A program made the position numbers and the translations under genes. Shown piece after piece: positions 40,477 through 56,034 of a stretch of 64,000 nt of DNA (position 1 is the first letter of the stretch; each line of letters opens with the position of its first letter). The notes under the pieces were generated by a model, which saw only the letters and a list, made by a program, of their open reading frames with translations, was not told the origin of the DNA and did no database searches. The DNA is from Vespa crabro (Eukaryota; Arthropoda; Insecta; Hymenoptera; Vespidae). The stretch covers positions 248,001 to 312,000 of the forward strand of contig NW_025813663.1 in NCBI RefSeq assembly GCF_910589235.1. The letters run 5' to 3'.

Positions 40477-41228
40477 TGAACGAGATTTCAAGTTTTCGTT
40501 TTTCGACGATACGCGTATATGAGCGAAAAATCGTATATACGATATGAAAGAATGTTAAAAACTTTGATTCCAATATAAAATAGATGTTTGATCTTATGAA
40601 ATGCAATGTTCTGAATCGATTGGTAACATTTTTCTAACTGTGGCACAAGTATTATTAAAGATTTCACGATTTTATCTTCGCATATACCGAAATTCGCGTA
40701 TGTCGATTACGTTTTTCGACAATTATCATATGAAAACGCGTATTTAAACATAGTAAAAACGTTATATTCTTGTTATATTCTTTATTCTGCATCGATAGAA
40801 TATAAAATCATTGAAATTGAACGAGATTTCAAGTTTTCGTTTTTCGACGATACGCGTATATGAGCGAAAAATCGTATATACGATATGAAAGAATGTTAAA
40901 AACTTTGATTCCAATATAAAATAGATGTTTGGTCTTATGAAATGCAATGTTCTGAATCGATTGGTAACATTTTTCTAACTGTGGCACAAGTATTATTAAA
41001 GATTTCACGATTTTATCTTCGCATATACCGAAATTCGCGTATGTCGATTACGTTTTTCGACAATTATCATATGAAAACGCGTATTTAAACATAGTAAAAA
41101 CGTTATATTCTTGTTATATTCTTTATTCTGCATCGATAGAATATAAAATCATTGAAATTGAACGAGATTTCAAGTTTTCGTTTTTCGACGATACGCGTAT
41201 ATGAGCGAAAAATCGTATATACGATATG

Positions 41229-44200
41229 AAAGAATGTTAAAAACTTTGATTCCAATATAAAATAGATGTTTGATCTTATGAAATGCAATGTTCTGAATCG
41301 ATTGGTAACATTTTTCTAACTGTGGCACAAGTATTATTAAAGATTTCACGATTTTATCTTCGCATATACCGAAATTCGCGTATGTCGATTACGTTTTTCG
41401 ACAATTATCATATGAAAACGCGTATTTAAACATAGTAAAAACGTTATATTCTTGTTATATTCTTTATTCTGCATCGATAGAATATAAAATCATTGAAATT
41501 GAACGTGATTTCAAGTTTTCGTTTTTCGACGATACGCGTATATGAGCGAAAAATCGTATATACGATATGAAAGAATGTTAAAAACTTTGATTCCAATATA
41601 AAATAGATGTTTGATCTTATGAAATGCAATGTTCTGAATCGATTGGTAACATTTTTCTAACTGTGGCACAAGTATTATTAAAGATTTCACGATTTTATCT
41701 TCGCATATACCGAAATTCGCGTATGTCGATTACGTTTTTCGACAATTATCATATGAAAACGCGTATTTAAACATAGTAAAAACGTTATATTCTTGTTATA
41801 TTCTTTATTCTGCATCGATAGAATATAAAATCATTGAAATTGAACGAGATTTCAAGTTTTCGTTTTTCGACGATACGCGTATATGAGCGAAAAATCGTAT
41901 ATACGATATGAAAGAATGTTAAAAACTTTGATTCCAAAATAAAATAGATGTTTGATCTTATGAAATGCAATGTTCTGAATCGATTGGTAACATTTTTCTA
42001 ACTGTGGCACAAGTATTATTAAAGATTTCACGATTTTATCTTCGCATATACCGAAATTCGCGTATATCGATTACGTTTTTCGACAATTATCATATGAAAA
42101 CGCGTATTTAAACATAGTAAAGACGTTATATTCTTGTTATATTCTTTATTCTGCATCGATAGAATATAAAATCATTGAAATTGAACGAGATTTCAAGTTT
42201 TCGTTTTTCGACGATACGCGTATATGAGCGAAAAATCGTATATACGATATGAAAGAATGTTAAAAACTTTGATTCCAATATAAAATAGATGTTTGATCTT
42301 ATGAAATGCAATGTTCTGAATCAATTGGTAACATTTTTCTAACTGTGGCACAAGTATTATTAAAGATTTCACGATTTTATCTTCGCATATAACGAAATTC
42401 GCGTATGTCGATTACGTTTTTCGACAATTATCATATGAAAACGCGTATTTAAACATAGTAAAAACGTTATATTCTTGTTATATTCTTTATTCTGCATCGA
42501 TAGAATATAAAATCATTGAAATTGAACGAGATTTCAAGTTTTCGTTTTTCGACGATACGAGTATATGAGCGAAAAATCGTATATACGATATGAAAGAATG
42601 TTAAAAACTTTGATTCCAATGTAAAATAGATGTTTGATCTTATGAAATGCAATGTTCTGAATCGATTGGTAACATTTTTCTAACTGTGGCACAAGTATTA
42701 TTAAAGATTTCACGATTTTATCTTCGCATATACGGAAATTCGCGTATGTCGATTACGTTTTTCGACAATTATCATATGAAAACGCGTATTTAAACATAGT
42801 AAAAACGTTATATTCTTGTTATATTGTTTATTCTGCATCGATAGAATATAAAATCATTGAAATTGAACGAGATTTCAAGTTTTCGTTTTTCGACGATACG
42901 CGTATATGAGCGAAAAATCGTATATACGATATGAAAGAATGTTAAAAACTTTGATTCCAATATAAAATAGATGTTTGATCTTATGAAATGCAATGTTCTG
43001 AATCGATTGGTAACATTTTTCTAACTGTGGCACAAGTATTATTAAAGATTTCACGATTTTATCTTCGCATATACCGAAATTCGCGTATGTCGATTACGTT
43101 TTTCGACAATTATCATATGAAAACGCGTATTTAAACATAGTAAAAACGTTATATTCTTGTTATATTCTTTATTCTGCATCGATAGAATATAAAATCATTG
43201 AAATTGAACGAGATTTCAAGTTTTCGTTTTTCGACGATACGCGTATATGAGCGAAAAATCGTATATACGATATGAAAGAATGTTAAAAACTTTGATTCCA
43301 ATATAAAATAGATGTTTGATCTTATGAAATGCAATGTTCTGAATCGATTGGTAACATTTTTCTAACTGTGGCACAAGTATTATTAAAGATTTCACGATTT
43401 TATCTTCGCATATACCGAAATTCGCGTATGTCGATTACGTTTTTCGACAATTATCATATGAAAACGCGTATTTAAACATAGTAAAAACGTTATATTCTTG
43501 TTATATTCTTTATTCTGCATCGATAGAATATAAAATCATTGAAATTGAACGAGATTTCAAGTTTTCGTTTTTCGACGATACGCGTATATGAGCGAAAAAT
43601 CGTATATACGATATGAAAGAATGTTAAAAACTTTGATTCCAATATAAAATAGATGTTTGATCTTATGAAATGCAATGTTCTGAATCGATTGGTAACATTT
43701 TTCTAACTGTGGCACAAGTATTATTAAAGATTTCACGATTTTATCTTCGCATATACCGAAATTCGCGTATGTCGATTACGTTTTTCGAAAATTATCATAT
43801 GAAAACGCGTATTTAAACATAGTAATAACGTTATATTCTTGTTATATTCTTTATTCTGCATCGATAGAATATAAAATCATTGAAATTGAACGAGATTTCA
43901 AGTTCTCGTTTTTCGACGATACGCGTATATGAGCGAAAAATCGTATATACGATATGAAAGAATGTTAAAAACTTTGATTCCAATATAAAATAGATGTTTG
44001 ATCTTATGAAATGCAATGTTCTGAATCGATTGGTAACATTTTTCTAACTGTGGCACAAGTATTATTAAAGATTTCACGATTTTATCTTCGCATATACCGA
44101 AATTCGCGTATGTCGATTACGTTTTTCGACAATTATCATATGAAAACGCGTATTTAAACATAGTAAAAACGTTATATTCTTGTTATATTCTTTATTCTGC

Positions 44201-44470
44201 ATCGATAGAATATAAAATCATTGAAATTGAACGAGATTTCAAGTTTTCGTTTTTCGACGATACGCGTATATGAGCGAAAAATCGTATATACGATATGAAA
44301 GAATGTTAAAAACTTTGATTCCAATATAAAATAGATGTTTGATCTTATGAAATGCAATGTTCTGAATCGATTGGTATCATTTTTCTTACTGTGGCACAAG
44401 TATTATTAAAGATTTCACGATTTTATCTTCGCATATACCGAAATTCGCGTATGTCGATTACGTTTTTCGA
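41229..44470 (+). repeat. Homogeneous monomers with scattered private changes
   Basis: About nine to ten near-consensus monomers between two higher-order blocks. Single changes include cgtgat near 41505, gattccaaaat near 41938, tatatcg near 42066, taaagac near 42122, caattgg near 42323, ataacg near 42391, acgagta at 42560, ataatgta-type change near 42620, cgaaaatt near 43790 without its usual partners, and gttctcg near 43915. No period longer than one monomer is evident and nothing other than satellite is present. Confidence 0.8.
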
Positions 44471-47400
44471 AAATTATCATATGAAAACGCGTATTTAAAC
44501 ATAGTAAAAACGTTATATTCTTGTTATATTCTTTATTCTGCATCGATAGAATATAAAATCATTGAAATTGAACGAGATTTCAAGTTTTCGTTTTTCGACG
44601 ATACGCGTATATGAGCGAAAAATCGTATATACGATATGAAAGAATGTTAAAAACTTTGATTCCAATATAAAATAGATGTTTGATCTTATGCAATGCAATG
44701 TTCTGAATCGATTGGTAACATTTTTCTAACTGTGGCACAAGTATTATTAAAGATTTCACGATTTTATCTTCGCATATACCGAAATTCGCGTATGTCGATT
44801 ACGTTTTTCGACAATTATCATATGAAAACGCGTATTTAAACATAGTAAAAACGTTATTTTCTTGTTATATTCTTTATTCTGCATCGATAGAATATAAAAT
44901 CATTGAAATTGAACGAGATTTCAAGTTTTCGTTTTTCGACGATACGCGTATATGAGCGAAAAATCGTATATACGATATGAAAGAATGTTAAAAACTTTGA
45001 TTCCAATATAAAATAGATGTTTGATCTTATGAAATGCAATGTTCTGAATCGATTGGTAACATTTTTCTAACTGTGGCACAAGTATTATTAAAGATTTCAC
45101 GATTTTATCTTCGCATATACCGAAATTCGCGTATGTCGATTACGTTTTTCGACAATTATCATATGAAAACGCGTATTTAAACATAGTAAAAACGTTATAT
45201 TCTTGTTATATTCTTTATTCTGCATCGATAGAATATAAAATCATTGAAATTGAACGAGATTTCAAGTTTTCGTTTTTCGACGATACGCGTATATGAGCGA
45301 AAAATCGTATATACGATATGAAAGAATGTTAAAAACTTTGATTCCAATATAAAATAGATGTTTGATCTTATGAAATGCAATGTTCTGAATCGATTGGTAA
45401 CATTTTTCTAACTGTGGCACAAGTATTATTAAAGATTTCACGATTTTATCTTCGCATATACCGAAATTCGCGTATGTCGATTACGTTTTTCGACAATTAT
45501 CATATGAAAACGCGTATTTAAACATAGTAAAAACGTTATATTCTTGTTATATTCTTTATTCTGCATCGATAGAATATAAAATCATTGAAATTGAACGAGA
45601 TTTCAAGTTTTCGTTTTTCGACGATACGCGTATATGAGCGAAAAATCGTATATACGATATGAAAGAATGTTAAAAACTTTGATTCCAATATAAAATAGAT
45701 GTTTGATCTTATGAAATGCAATGTTCTGAATCGATTGGTAACATTTTTCTAACTGTGGCACAAGTATTATTAAAGATTTCACGATTTTATCTTCGCATAT
45801 ACCGAAATTCGCGTATGTCGATTACGTTTTTCGACAATTATCATATGAAAACGCGTATTTAAACATAGTAAAAACGTTATATTCTTATTATATTCTTTAT
45901 TCTGCATCGATAGAATATAAAATCATTGAAATTGAACGAGATTTCAAGTTTTCGTTTTTCGACGATACGCGTATATGAGCGAAAAATCGTATATACGATA
46001 TGAAAGAATGTTAAAAACTTTGATTCCAATATAAAATAGATGTTTGATCTTATGAAATGCAATGTTCTGAATCGATTGGTAACATTTTTCTAACTGTGGC
46101 ACAAGTATTATTAAAGATTTCACGATTTTATCTTCGCATATACCGAAATTCGCGTATGTCGATTACGTTTTTCGACAATTATCATATGAAAACGCGTATT
46201 TAAACATAGTAAAAACGTTATATTCTTGTTATATTCTTTATTCTGCATCGATAGAATATAAAATCATTGAAATTGAACGAGATTTCAAGTTTTCGTTTTT
46301 CGACGATACGCGTATATGAGCGAAAAATCGTATATACGATATGAAAGAATGTTAAAAACTTTGATTCCAATATAAAATAGATGTTTGATCTTATGAAATG
46401 CAATGTTCTGAATCGATTGGTAACATTTTTCTAACTGTGGCACAAGTATTATTAAAGATTTCACGATTTTATCTTCGCATATACCGAAATTCGCGTATGT
46501 CGATTACGTTTTTCGACAATTATCATATGAAAACGCGTATTTAAACATAGTAAAAACGTTATATTCTTGTTATATTCTTTATTCTGCATCGATAGAATAT
46601 AAAATCATTGAAATTGAACGAGATTTCAAGTTTTCGTTTTTCGACGATACGCGTATATGAGCGAAAAATCGTATATACGATATGAAAGAATGTTAAAAAC
46701 TTTGATTCCAATATAAAATAGATGTTTGATCTTATGAAATGCAATGTTCTGAATCGATTGGTAACATTTTTCTAACTGTGGCACAAGTATTATTAAAGAT
46801 TTCACGATTTTATCTTCGCATATACCGAAATTCGCGTATGTCGATTACGTTTTTCGACAATTATCATATGAAAACGCGTATTTAAACATAGTAAAAACGT
46901 TATATTCTTGTTATATTCTTTATTCTGCATCGATAGAATATAAAATCATTGAAATTGAACGAGATTTCAAGTTTTCGTTTTTCGACGATACGCGTATATG
47001 AGCGAAAAATCGTATATACGATATGAAAGAATGTTAAAAACTTTGATTCCAATATAAAATAGATGTTTGATCTTATGAAATGCAATGTTCTGAATCGATT
47101 GGTAACATTTTTCTAACTGTGGCACAAGTATTATTAAAGATTTCATGATTTTATCTTCGCATATACCGAAATTCGCGTATGTCGATTACGTTTTTCGAAA
47201 ATTATCATATGAAAACGCGTATTTAAACATAGTAAAAACGTTATATTCTTGTTATATTCTTTATTCTGCATCGATAGAATATAAAATCATTGAAATTGAA
47301 CGAGATTTCAAGTTTTCGTTTTTCGACGATAGGCGTATATGAGCGAAAAATCGTATATACGATATGAAAGAATGTTAAAAACTTTGATTCCAATATAAAA

Positions 47401-50320
47401 TAGATGTTTGATCTTATGCAATGCAATGTTCTGAATCGATTGGTAACATTTTTCTAACTGTGGCACAAGTATTATTAAAGATTTCACGATTTTATCTTCG
47501 CATATACCGAAATTCGCGTATGTCGATTACGTTTTTCGACAATTATCATATGAAAACGCGTATTTAAACATAGTAAAAACGTTATTTTCTTGTTATATTC
47601 CTTATTCTGCATCGATAGAATATAAAATCATTGAAATTGAACGAGATTTCAAGTTTTCGTTTTTCGACGATACGCATATATGAGCGAAAAATCGTATATA
47701 CGATATGAAAGAATGTTAAAAACTTTGATTCCAATATAAAATAGATGTTTGATCTTATGAAATGCAATGTTCTGAATCGATTGGTAACATTTTTCTAACT
47801 GTGGCACAAGTATTATTAAAGATTTCACGATTTTATCTTCGCATATACCGAAATTCGCGTATGTCGATTACGTTTTTCGACAATTATCATATGAAAACGC
47901 GTATTTAAACATTGTAAAAACGTTATATTCTTATTATATTCTTTATTCTGCATCGATAGAATATAAAATCATTGAAATTGAACGAGATTTCAAGTTTTCG
48001 TTTTTCGACGATACGCGTATATGAGCGAAAAATCGTATATACGATATGAAAGAATGTTAAAAACTTTGATTCCAATATAAAATAGATGTTTGATCTTATG
48101 AAATGCAATGTTCTGAATCGATTGGTAACATTTTTCTAACTGTGGCACAAGTATTATTAAAGATTTCACGATTTTATCTTCGCATATACCGAAATTCGCG
48201 TATGTCGATTACGTTTTTCGACAATTATCATATGAAAACGCGTATTTAAACATAGTAAAAACGTTATATTCTTGTTATATTCTTTATTCTGCATCGATAG
48301 AATATAAAATCATTGAAATTGAACGAGATTTCAAGTTTTCGTTTTTCGACGATACGCGTATATGAGCGAAAAATCGTATATACGATATGAAAGAATGTTA
48401 AAAACTTTGATTCCAATATAAAATAGATGTTTGATCTTATGAAATGCAATGTTCTGAATCGATTGGTAACATTTTTCTAACTGTGGCACAAGTATTATTA
48501 AAGATTTCACGATTTTATCTTCGCATATACCGAAATTCGCGTATGTCGATTACGTTTTTCGAAAATTATCATATGAAAACGCGTATTTAAACATAGTAAA
48601 AACGTTATATTCTTGTTATATTCTTTATTCTGCATCGATAGAATATAAAATCATTGAAATTGAACGAGATTTCAAGTTTTCGTTTTTCGACGATAGGCGT
48701 ATATGAGCGAAAAATCGTATATACGATATGAAAGAATGTTAAAAACTTTGATTCCAATATAAAATAGATGTTTGATCTTATGCAATGCAATGTTCTGAAT
48801 CGATTGGTAACATTTTTCTAACTGTGGCACAAGTATTATTAAAGATTTCACGATTTTATCTTCGCATATACCGAAATTCGCGTATGTCGATTACGTTTTT
48901 CGACAATTATCATATGAAAACGCGTATTTAAACATAGTAAAAACGTTATTTTCTTGTTATATTCTTTATTCTGCATCGATAGAATATAAAATCATTGAAA
49001 TTGAACGAGATTTCAAGTTTTCGTTTTTCGACGATACGCGTATATGAGCGAAAAATCGTATATACGATATGAAAGAATGTTAAAAACTTTGATTCCAATA
49101 TAAAATAGATGTTTGATCTTATGAAATGCAATGTTCTGAATCGATTGGTAACATTTTTCTAACTGTGGCACAAGTATTATTAAAGATTTCACGATTTTAT
49201 CTTCGCATATACCGAAATTCGCGTATGTCGATTACGTTTTTCGACAATTATCATATGAAAACGCGTATTTAAACATAGTAAAAACGTTATATTCTTGTTA
49301 TATTCTTTATTCTGCATCGATAGAATATAAAATCATTGAAATTGAACGAGATTTCAAGTTTTCGTTTTTCGACGATACGCGTATATGAGCGAAAAATCGT
49401 ATATACGATATGAAAGAATGTTAAAAACTTTGATTCCAATATAAAATAGATGTTTGATCTTATGAAATGCAATGTTCTGAATCGATTGGTAACATTTTTC
49501 TAACTGTGGCACAAGTATTATTAAAGATTTCACGATTTTATCTTCGCATATACCGAAATTCGCGTATGTCGATTACGTTTTTCGAAAATTATCATATGAA
49601 AACGCGTATTTAAACATAGTAAAAACGTTATATTCTTGTTATATTCTTTATTCTGCATCGATAGAATATAAAATCATTGAAATTGAACGAGATTTCAAGT
49701 TTTCGTTTTTCGACGATAGGCGTATATGAGCGAAAAATCGTATATACGATATGAAAGAATGTTAAAAACTTTGATTCCAATATAAAATAGATGTTTGATC
49801 TTATGCAATGCAATGTTCTGAATCGATTGGTAACATTTTTCTAACTGTGGCACAAGTATTATTAAAGATTTCACGATTTTATCTTCGCATATACCGAAAT
49901 TCGCGTATGTCGATTACGTTTTTCGACAATTATCATATGAAAACGCGTATTTAAACATAGTAAAAACGTTATTTTCTTGTTATATTCTTTATTCTGCATC
50001 GATAGAATATAAAATCATTGAAATTGAACGAGATTTCAAGTTTTCGTTTTTCGACGATACGCGTATATGAGCGAAAAATCGTATATACGATATGAAAGAA
50101 TGTTAAAAACTTTGATTCCAATATAAAATAGATGTTTGATCTTATGAAATGCAATGTTCTGAATCGATTGGTAACATTTTTCTAACTGTGGCACAAGTAT
50201 TATTAAAGATTTCACGATTTTATCTTCGCATATACCGAAATTCGCGTATGTCGATTACGTTTTTCGACAATTATCATATGAAAACGCGTATTTAAACATA
50301 GTAAAAACGTTATATTCTTA
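44471..50320 (+). repeat. Higher-order block with a spreading three-base haplotype
   Basis: The linked set cgaaaatt, tgcaatgc (220 bp on) and ttattttc (a further 167-168 bp) starts at 44471, 47199, 48563 and 49586, steps of 8, 4 and 3 monomers. The same set occurs at 38333 and 40038, so six copies exist. A fourth change, ataggcg, is added only in the last three (47332, 48696, 49719) and so dates after the 44471 copy. The marker cttattat at 47933 and 50320 repeats at 2387 bp, as do 47199/49586 and 47332/49719, defining a seven-monomer unit that itself contains a four-monomer and a three-monomer sub-block. This is a nested record of successive duplications. Confidence 0.87.
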
Positions 50321-51571
50321 TTATATTCTTTATTCTGCATCGATAGAATATAAAATCATTGAAATTGAACGAGATTTCAAGTTTTCGTTTTTCGACGATA
50401 CGCGTATATGAGCGAAAAATCGTATATACGATATGAAAGAATGTTAAAAACTTTGATTCCAATATAAAATAGATGTTTGATCTTATGAAATGCAATGTTC
50501 TGAATCGATTGGTAACATTTTTCTAACTGTGGCACAAGTATTATTAAAGATTTCACGATTTTATCTTCGCATATACCGAAATTCGCGTATGTCGATTACG
50601 TTTTTCGACAATTATCATATGAAAACGCGTATTTAAACATAGTAAAATCGTTATATTCTTGTTATATTCTTTATTCTGCATCGATAGAATATAAAATCAT
50701 TGAAATTGAACGAGATTTCAAGTTTTCGTTTTTCGACGATACGCGTATATGAGCGAAAAATCGTATATACGATATGAAAGAATGTTAAAAACTTTGATTC
50801 CAATATAAAATAGATGTTTGATCTTATGAAATGCAATGTTCTGAATCGATTGGTAACATTTTTCTAACTGTGGCACAAGTATTATTAAAGATTTCACGAT
50901 TTTATCTTCGCATATACCGAAATTCGCGTATGTCGATTACGTTTTTCGACAATTATCATATGAAAACGCGTATTTAAACATAGTAAAAACGTTATATTCT
51001 TGTTATATTCTTTATTCTGCATCGATAGAATATAAAATCATTGAAATTGAAAGAGATTTCAAGTTTTCGTTTTTCGACGATACGCGTATATGAGCGAAAA
51101 ATCGTATATACGATATGAAAGAATGTTAAAAACTTTGATTCCAATATAAATTAGATGTTTGATCTTATGAAATGCAATGTTCTGAATCGATTGGTAACAT
51201 TTTTCTAACTGTGGCACAAGTATTATTAAAGATTTCACGATTTTATCTTCGCATATAACGAAATTCGCGTATGTCGATTACGTTTTTCGACAATTATCAT
51301 ATGAAAACGCGTATTTAAACATAGTAAAAACGTTATATTCTTGTTATATTCTTTATTCTGCATCGATAGAATATAAAATCATTGAAATTGAACGAGATTT
51401 CAAGTTTTCGTTTTTCGACGATACGCGTATATGAGCGAAAAATCGTATATACGATATGAAAGAATGTTAAAAACTTTGATTCCAATATAAAATAGATGTT
51501 TGATCTTATGAAATGCAATGTTCTGAATCGATTGGTAACATTTTTCTAACTGTGGCACAAGTATTATTAAA

Positions 51572-54500
51572 CATTTCACGATTTTATCTTCGCATATACC
51601 GAAATTCGCGTATGTCGATTACGTTTTTCGACAATTATCATATGAAAACGCGTATTTAAACATAGTAAAAACGTTATATTCTTGTTATATTCTTTATTCT
51701 GCATCGATAGAATATAAAATCATTGAAATTGAACGAGATTTCAAGTTTTCGTTTTTCGACGATACGCGTATATGAGCGAAAAATCGTATATACGATATGA
51801 AAGAATGTTAAAAACTTTGATTCCAATATAAAATAGATGTTTGATCTTATGAAATGCAATGTTCTGAATCGATTGGTAACATTTTTCTAACTGTGGCACA
51901 GGTATTATTAAAGATTTCACGATTTTATCTTCGCATATACCGAAATTCGCGTATGTCGATTACGTTTTTCGACAATTATCATATGAAAACGCGAATTTAA
52001 ACATAGTAAAAACGTTATATTCTTGTTATATTCTTTATTCTGCATCGATAGAATATAAAATCATTGAAATTGAACGAGATTTCAAGTTTTCGTTTTTCGA
52101 CGATACGCGTATATGAGCGAAAAATCGTATATACGATATGAAAGAATGTTAAAAACTTTGATTCCAATATAAAATAGATGTTTGATCTTATGAAATGCAA
52201 TGTTCTGAATCGATTGGTAACATTTTTCTAACTGTGGCACAAGTATTATTAAAGATTTCACGATTTTATCTTCGCATATACCGAAATTCGCGTATGTCGA
52301 TTACGTTTTTCGACAATTATCATATGAAAACGCGTATTTAAACATAGTAAAAACGTTATATTCTTGTTATATTCATTATTCTGCATAGATAGAATATAAA
52401 ATCATTGAAATTGAACGAGATTTCAAGTTTTCGTTTTTCGACGATACGCGTCTATGAGCGAAAAATCGTATATACGATATGAAAGAATGTTAAAAACTTT
52501 GATTCCAATATAAAATAAATGTTTGATCTTATGAAATGCAATGTTCTGAATCAATTGGTAACATTTTTCTAACTGTGGCACAAGTATTATTAAAGATTTC
52601 ACGATTTTATCTTCGCATATACCGAAATTCGCGTATGTTGATTACGTTTTTCGACAATTATCATATGAAAACGCGTATTTAAACATAGTAAAAACGTTAT
52701 ATTCTTGTTATATTCTTTATTCTGCATCGATAGAATATAAAATCATTGAAATTGAACGAGATTTCAAGTTTTCGTTTTACGACGATACGCGTATATGAGC
52801 GAAAAATCGTATATACGATATGAAAGAATGTTAAAAACTTTGATTCCAATATAAAATAGATGTTTGATCTTATGAAATGCAATGTTCTGAATCGATTGGT
52901 AACATTTTTCTAACTGTGGCACAAGTATTATTAAAGATTTCACGATTTTATCTTCGCATATACCGAAATTCGCGTATGTCGATTACGTTTTTCGACAATT
53001 ATCATATGAAAACGCGTATTTAAACATAGTAAAAACGTTATATTCTTGTTATATTCTTTATTCTGCATCGATAGAATATAAAATCATTGAAATTGAACGA
53101 GATTTCAAGTTTTCGTTTTTCGACGATACGCGTATATGAGCGAAAAATCGTATATACGATATGAAAGAATGTTAAAAACTTTGATTCCAATATAAAATAG
53201 ATGTTTGATCTTATGAAATGCAATGTTCTGAATCGATTGGTAACATTTTTCTAACTGTGGCACAAGTATTATAAAAGATTTCACGATTTTATCTTCGCAT
53301 ATACCGAAATTCGCGTATGTCGATTACGTTTTTCGACAATTATCATATGAAAACGCGTATTTAAACATAGTAAAAACGTTATATTCTTGTTATATTCTTT
53401 ATTCTGCATCGATAGAATATAAAATCATTGAAATTGAACGAGATTTCAAGTTTTCGTTTTTGGACGATACGCGTATATGAGCGAAAAATCGTATATACGA
53501 TATGAAAGAATGTTAAAAACTTTGATTCCAATATAAAATAGATGTTTGATCTTATGAAATGCAATGTTCTGAATCGATTGGTAACATTTTTCTAACTGTG
53601 GCACAAGTATTATTAAAGATTTCACGATTTTATCTTCGCATATACCGAAATTCGCGTATGTCGATTACGTTTTTCGACAATTATCATATGAAAACGCGTA
53701 TTTAAACATAGTAAAAACGTTATATTCTTGTTATATTCTTTATTCTGCATCGATAGAATATAAAATCATTGAAATTGAACGAGATTTCAAGTTTTCGTTT
53801 TTCGACGATACGCGTATATGAGCGAAAAATCGTATATACGATATGAAAGAATGTTAAAAACTTTGATTCCAATATAAAATAGATGTTTGATCTTATGAAA
53901 TGCAATGTTCTGAATCGATTGGTAACATTTTTCTAACTGTGGCACAAGTATTATTAAAGATTTCACGATTTTATCTTCGCATATACCGAAATTCGCGTAT
54001 GTCGATTACGTTTTTCGACAATTATCATATGAAAACGCGTATTTAAACATAGTAAAAACGTTATATTCTTGTTATATTCTTTATTCTGCATCGATAGAAT
54101 ATAAAATCATTGAAATTGAACGAGATTTCAAGTTTTCGTTTTTCGACGATACGCGTATATGAGCGAAAAATCGTATATACGATATGAAAGAATGTTAAAA
54201 ACTTTGATTCCAATATAAAATAGATGTTTGATCTTATGAAATGCAATGTTCTGAATCGATTGGTAACATTTTTCTAACTGTGGCACAAGTATTATTAAAG
54301 ATTTCACGATTTTATCTTCGCATATACCGAAATTCGCGTATGTCGATTACGTTTTTCGACAATTATCATATGAAAACGCGTATTTAAACATAGTAAAAAC
54401 GTTATATTCTTGTTATATTCTTTATTCTGCATCGATAGAATATAAAATCATTGAAATTGAACGAGATTTCAAGTTTTCGTTTTTCGACGATACTCGTATA

Positions 54501-56034
54501 TGAGCGAAAAATCGTATATACGATATGAAAGAATGTTAAAAACTTTGATTCCAATATAAAATAGATGTTTGATCTTATGAAATGCAATGTTCTGAATCGA
54601 TTGGTAACATTTTTCTAACTGTGGCACAAGTATTATTAAAGATTTCACGATTTTATCTTCGCATATACCGAAATTCGCGTATGTCGATTACGTTTTTCGA
54701 CAATTATCATATGAAAACGCGTATTTAAACATAGTAAAAACGTTATATTCTTGTTATATTCTTTATTCTGCATCGATAGAATATAAAATCATTGAAATTG
54801 AACGAGATTTCAAGTTTTCGTTTTTCGACGATACGCGTATATGAGCGAAAAATCGTATATACGATATGAAAGAATGTTAAAAACTTTGATTCCAATATAA
54901 AATAGATGTTTGATCTTATGAAATGCAATGTTCTGAATCGATTGGTAACATTTTTCTAACTGTGGCACAAGTATTATTAAAGATTTCACGATTTTATCTT
55001 CGCATATACCGAAATTCGCGTATGTCGATTACGTTTTTCGACAATTATCATATGAAAACGCGTATTTAAACATAGTAAAAACGTTATATTCTTGTTATAT
55101 TCTTTATTCTGCATCGATAGAATATAAAATCATTGAAATTGAACGAGATTTCAAGATTTCGTTTTTCGACGATACGCGTATATGAGCGAAAAATCGTATA
55201 TACGATATGAAAGAATGTTAAAAACTTTGATTCCAATATAAAATAGATGTTTGATCTTATGAAATGCAATGTTCTGAATCGATTGGTAACATTTTTCTAA
55301 CTGTGGCACAAGTATTATTAAAGATTTCACGATTTTATCTTCGCATATATCGAAATTCGCGTATGTCGATTACGTTTTTCGACAATTATCATATGAAAAC
55401 GCGTATTTAAGCATAGTAAAAACGTTATATTCTTGTTATATTCTTTATTCTGCATCGATAGAATATAAAATCATTGAAATTGAACGAGATTTCAAGTTTT
55501 CGTTTTTCGACGATACGCGTATATGAGCGAAAAATCGTATATACGATATGAAAGAATGTTAAAAACTTTGATTCCAATATAAAATAGATGTTTGATCTTA
55601 TGAAATGCAATGTTCTGAATCGATTGGTAACATTTTTCTAACTGTGGCACAAGTATTATTAAAGATTTCACGATTTTATCTTCGCATATACCGACATTCG
55701 CGTATGTCGATTACGTTTTTCGACAATTATCATATGAAAACGCGTATTTAAACATAGTAAAAACGTTATATTCTTGTTATATTCTTTATTCTGCATCGAT
55801 AGAATATAAAATCATTGAAATTGAACGAGATTTCAAGTTTTCGTTTTTCGACGATACGCGTATATGAGCGAAAAATCGTATATACGATATGAAAGAATGT
55901 TAAAAACTTTGATTCCAATATAAAATAGATGTTTGATCTTATGAAACGCAATGTTCTGAATCAATTGGTAACATTTTTCTAACTGTGGCACAAGTATTAT
56001 TAAAGATTTCACGATTTTATCTTCGCATATACCA
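51572..56034 (+). repeat. Large segmental duplication within the array, left copy
   Basis: Seventeen diagnostic bases recur exactly 6479 bp (19 monomers) to the right: 51572, 51901, 51994, 52375, 52452, 52518, 52553, 52639, 53273, 54494, 55156, 55350, 55411, 55695, 55963 and 56034 among them. Private changes noticed in this copy are 52387, 52779, 53462 and 55947. Some markers sit in adjacent monomers in the same order throughout, which excludes chance recurrence. The true edges are unknown because flanking monomers are near-consensus. Two markers further left (51151 and 51258) also recur, but 5797 bp to the right, pointing to a later two-monomer gain in the right copy. Confidence 0.92.

Noticed and set aside
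47145..47342. 65-residue plus-strand ORF
   Set aside because: It opens only because one c-to-t change at 47145 creates an ATG in a single monomer. The same frame is not open at that start in other copies.
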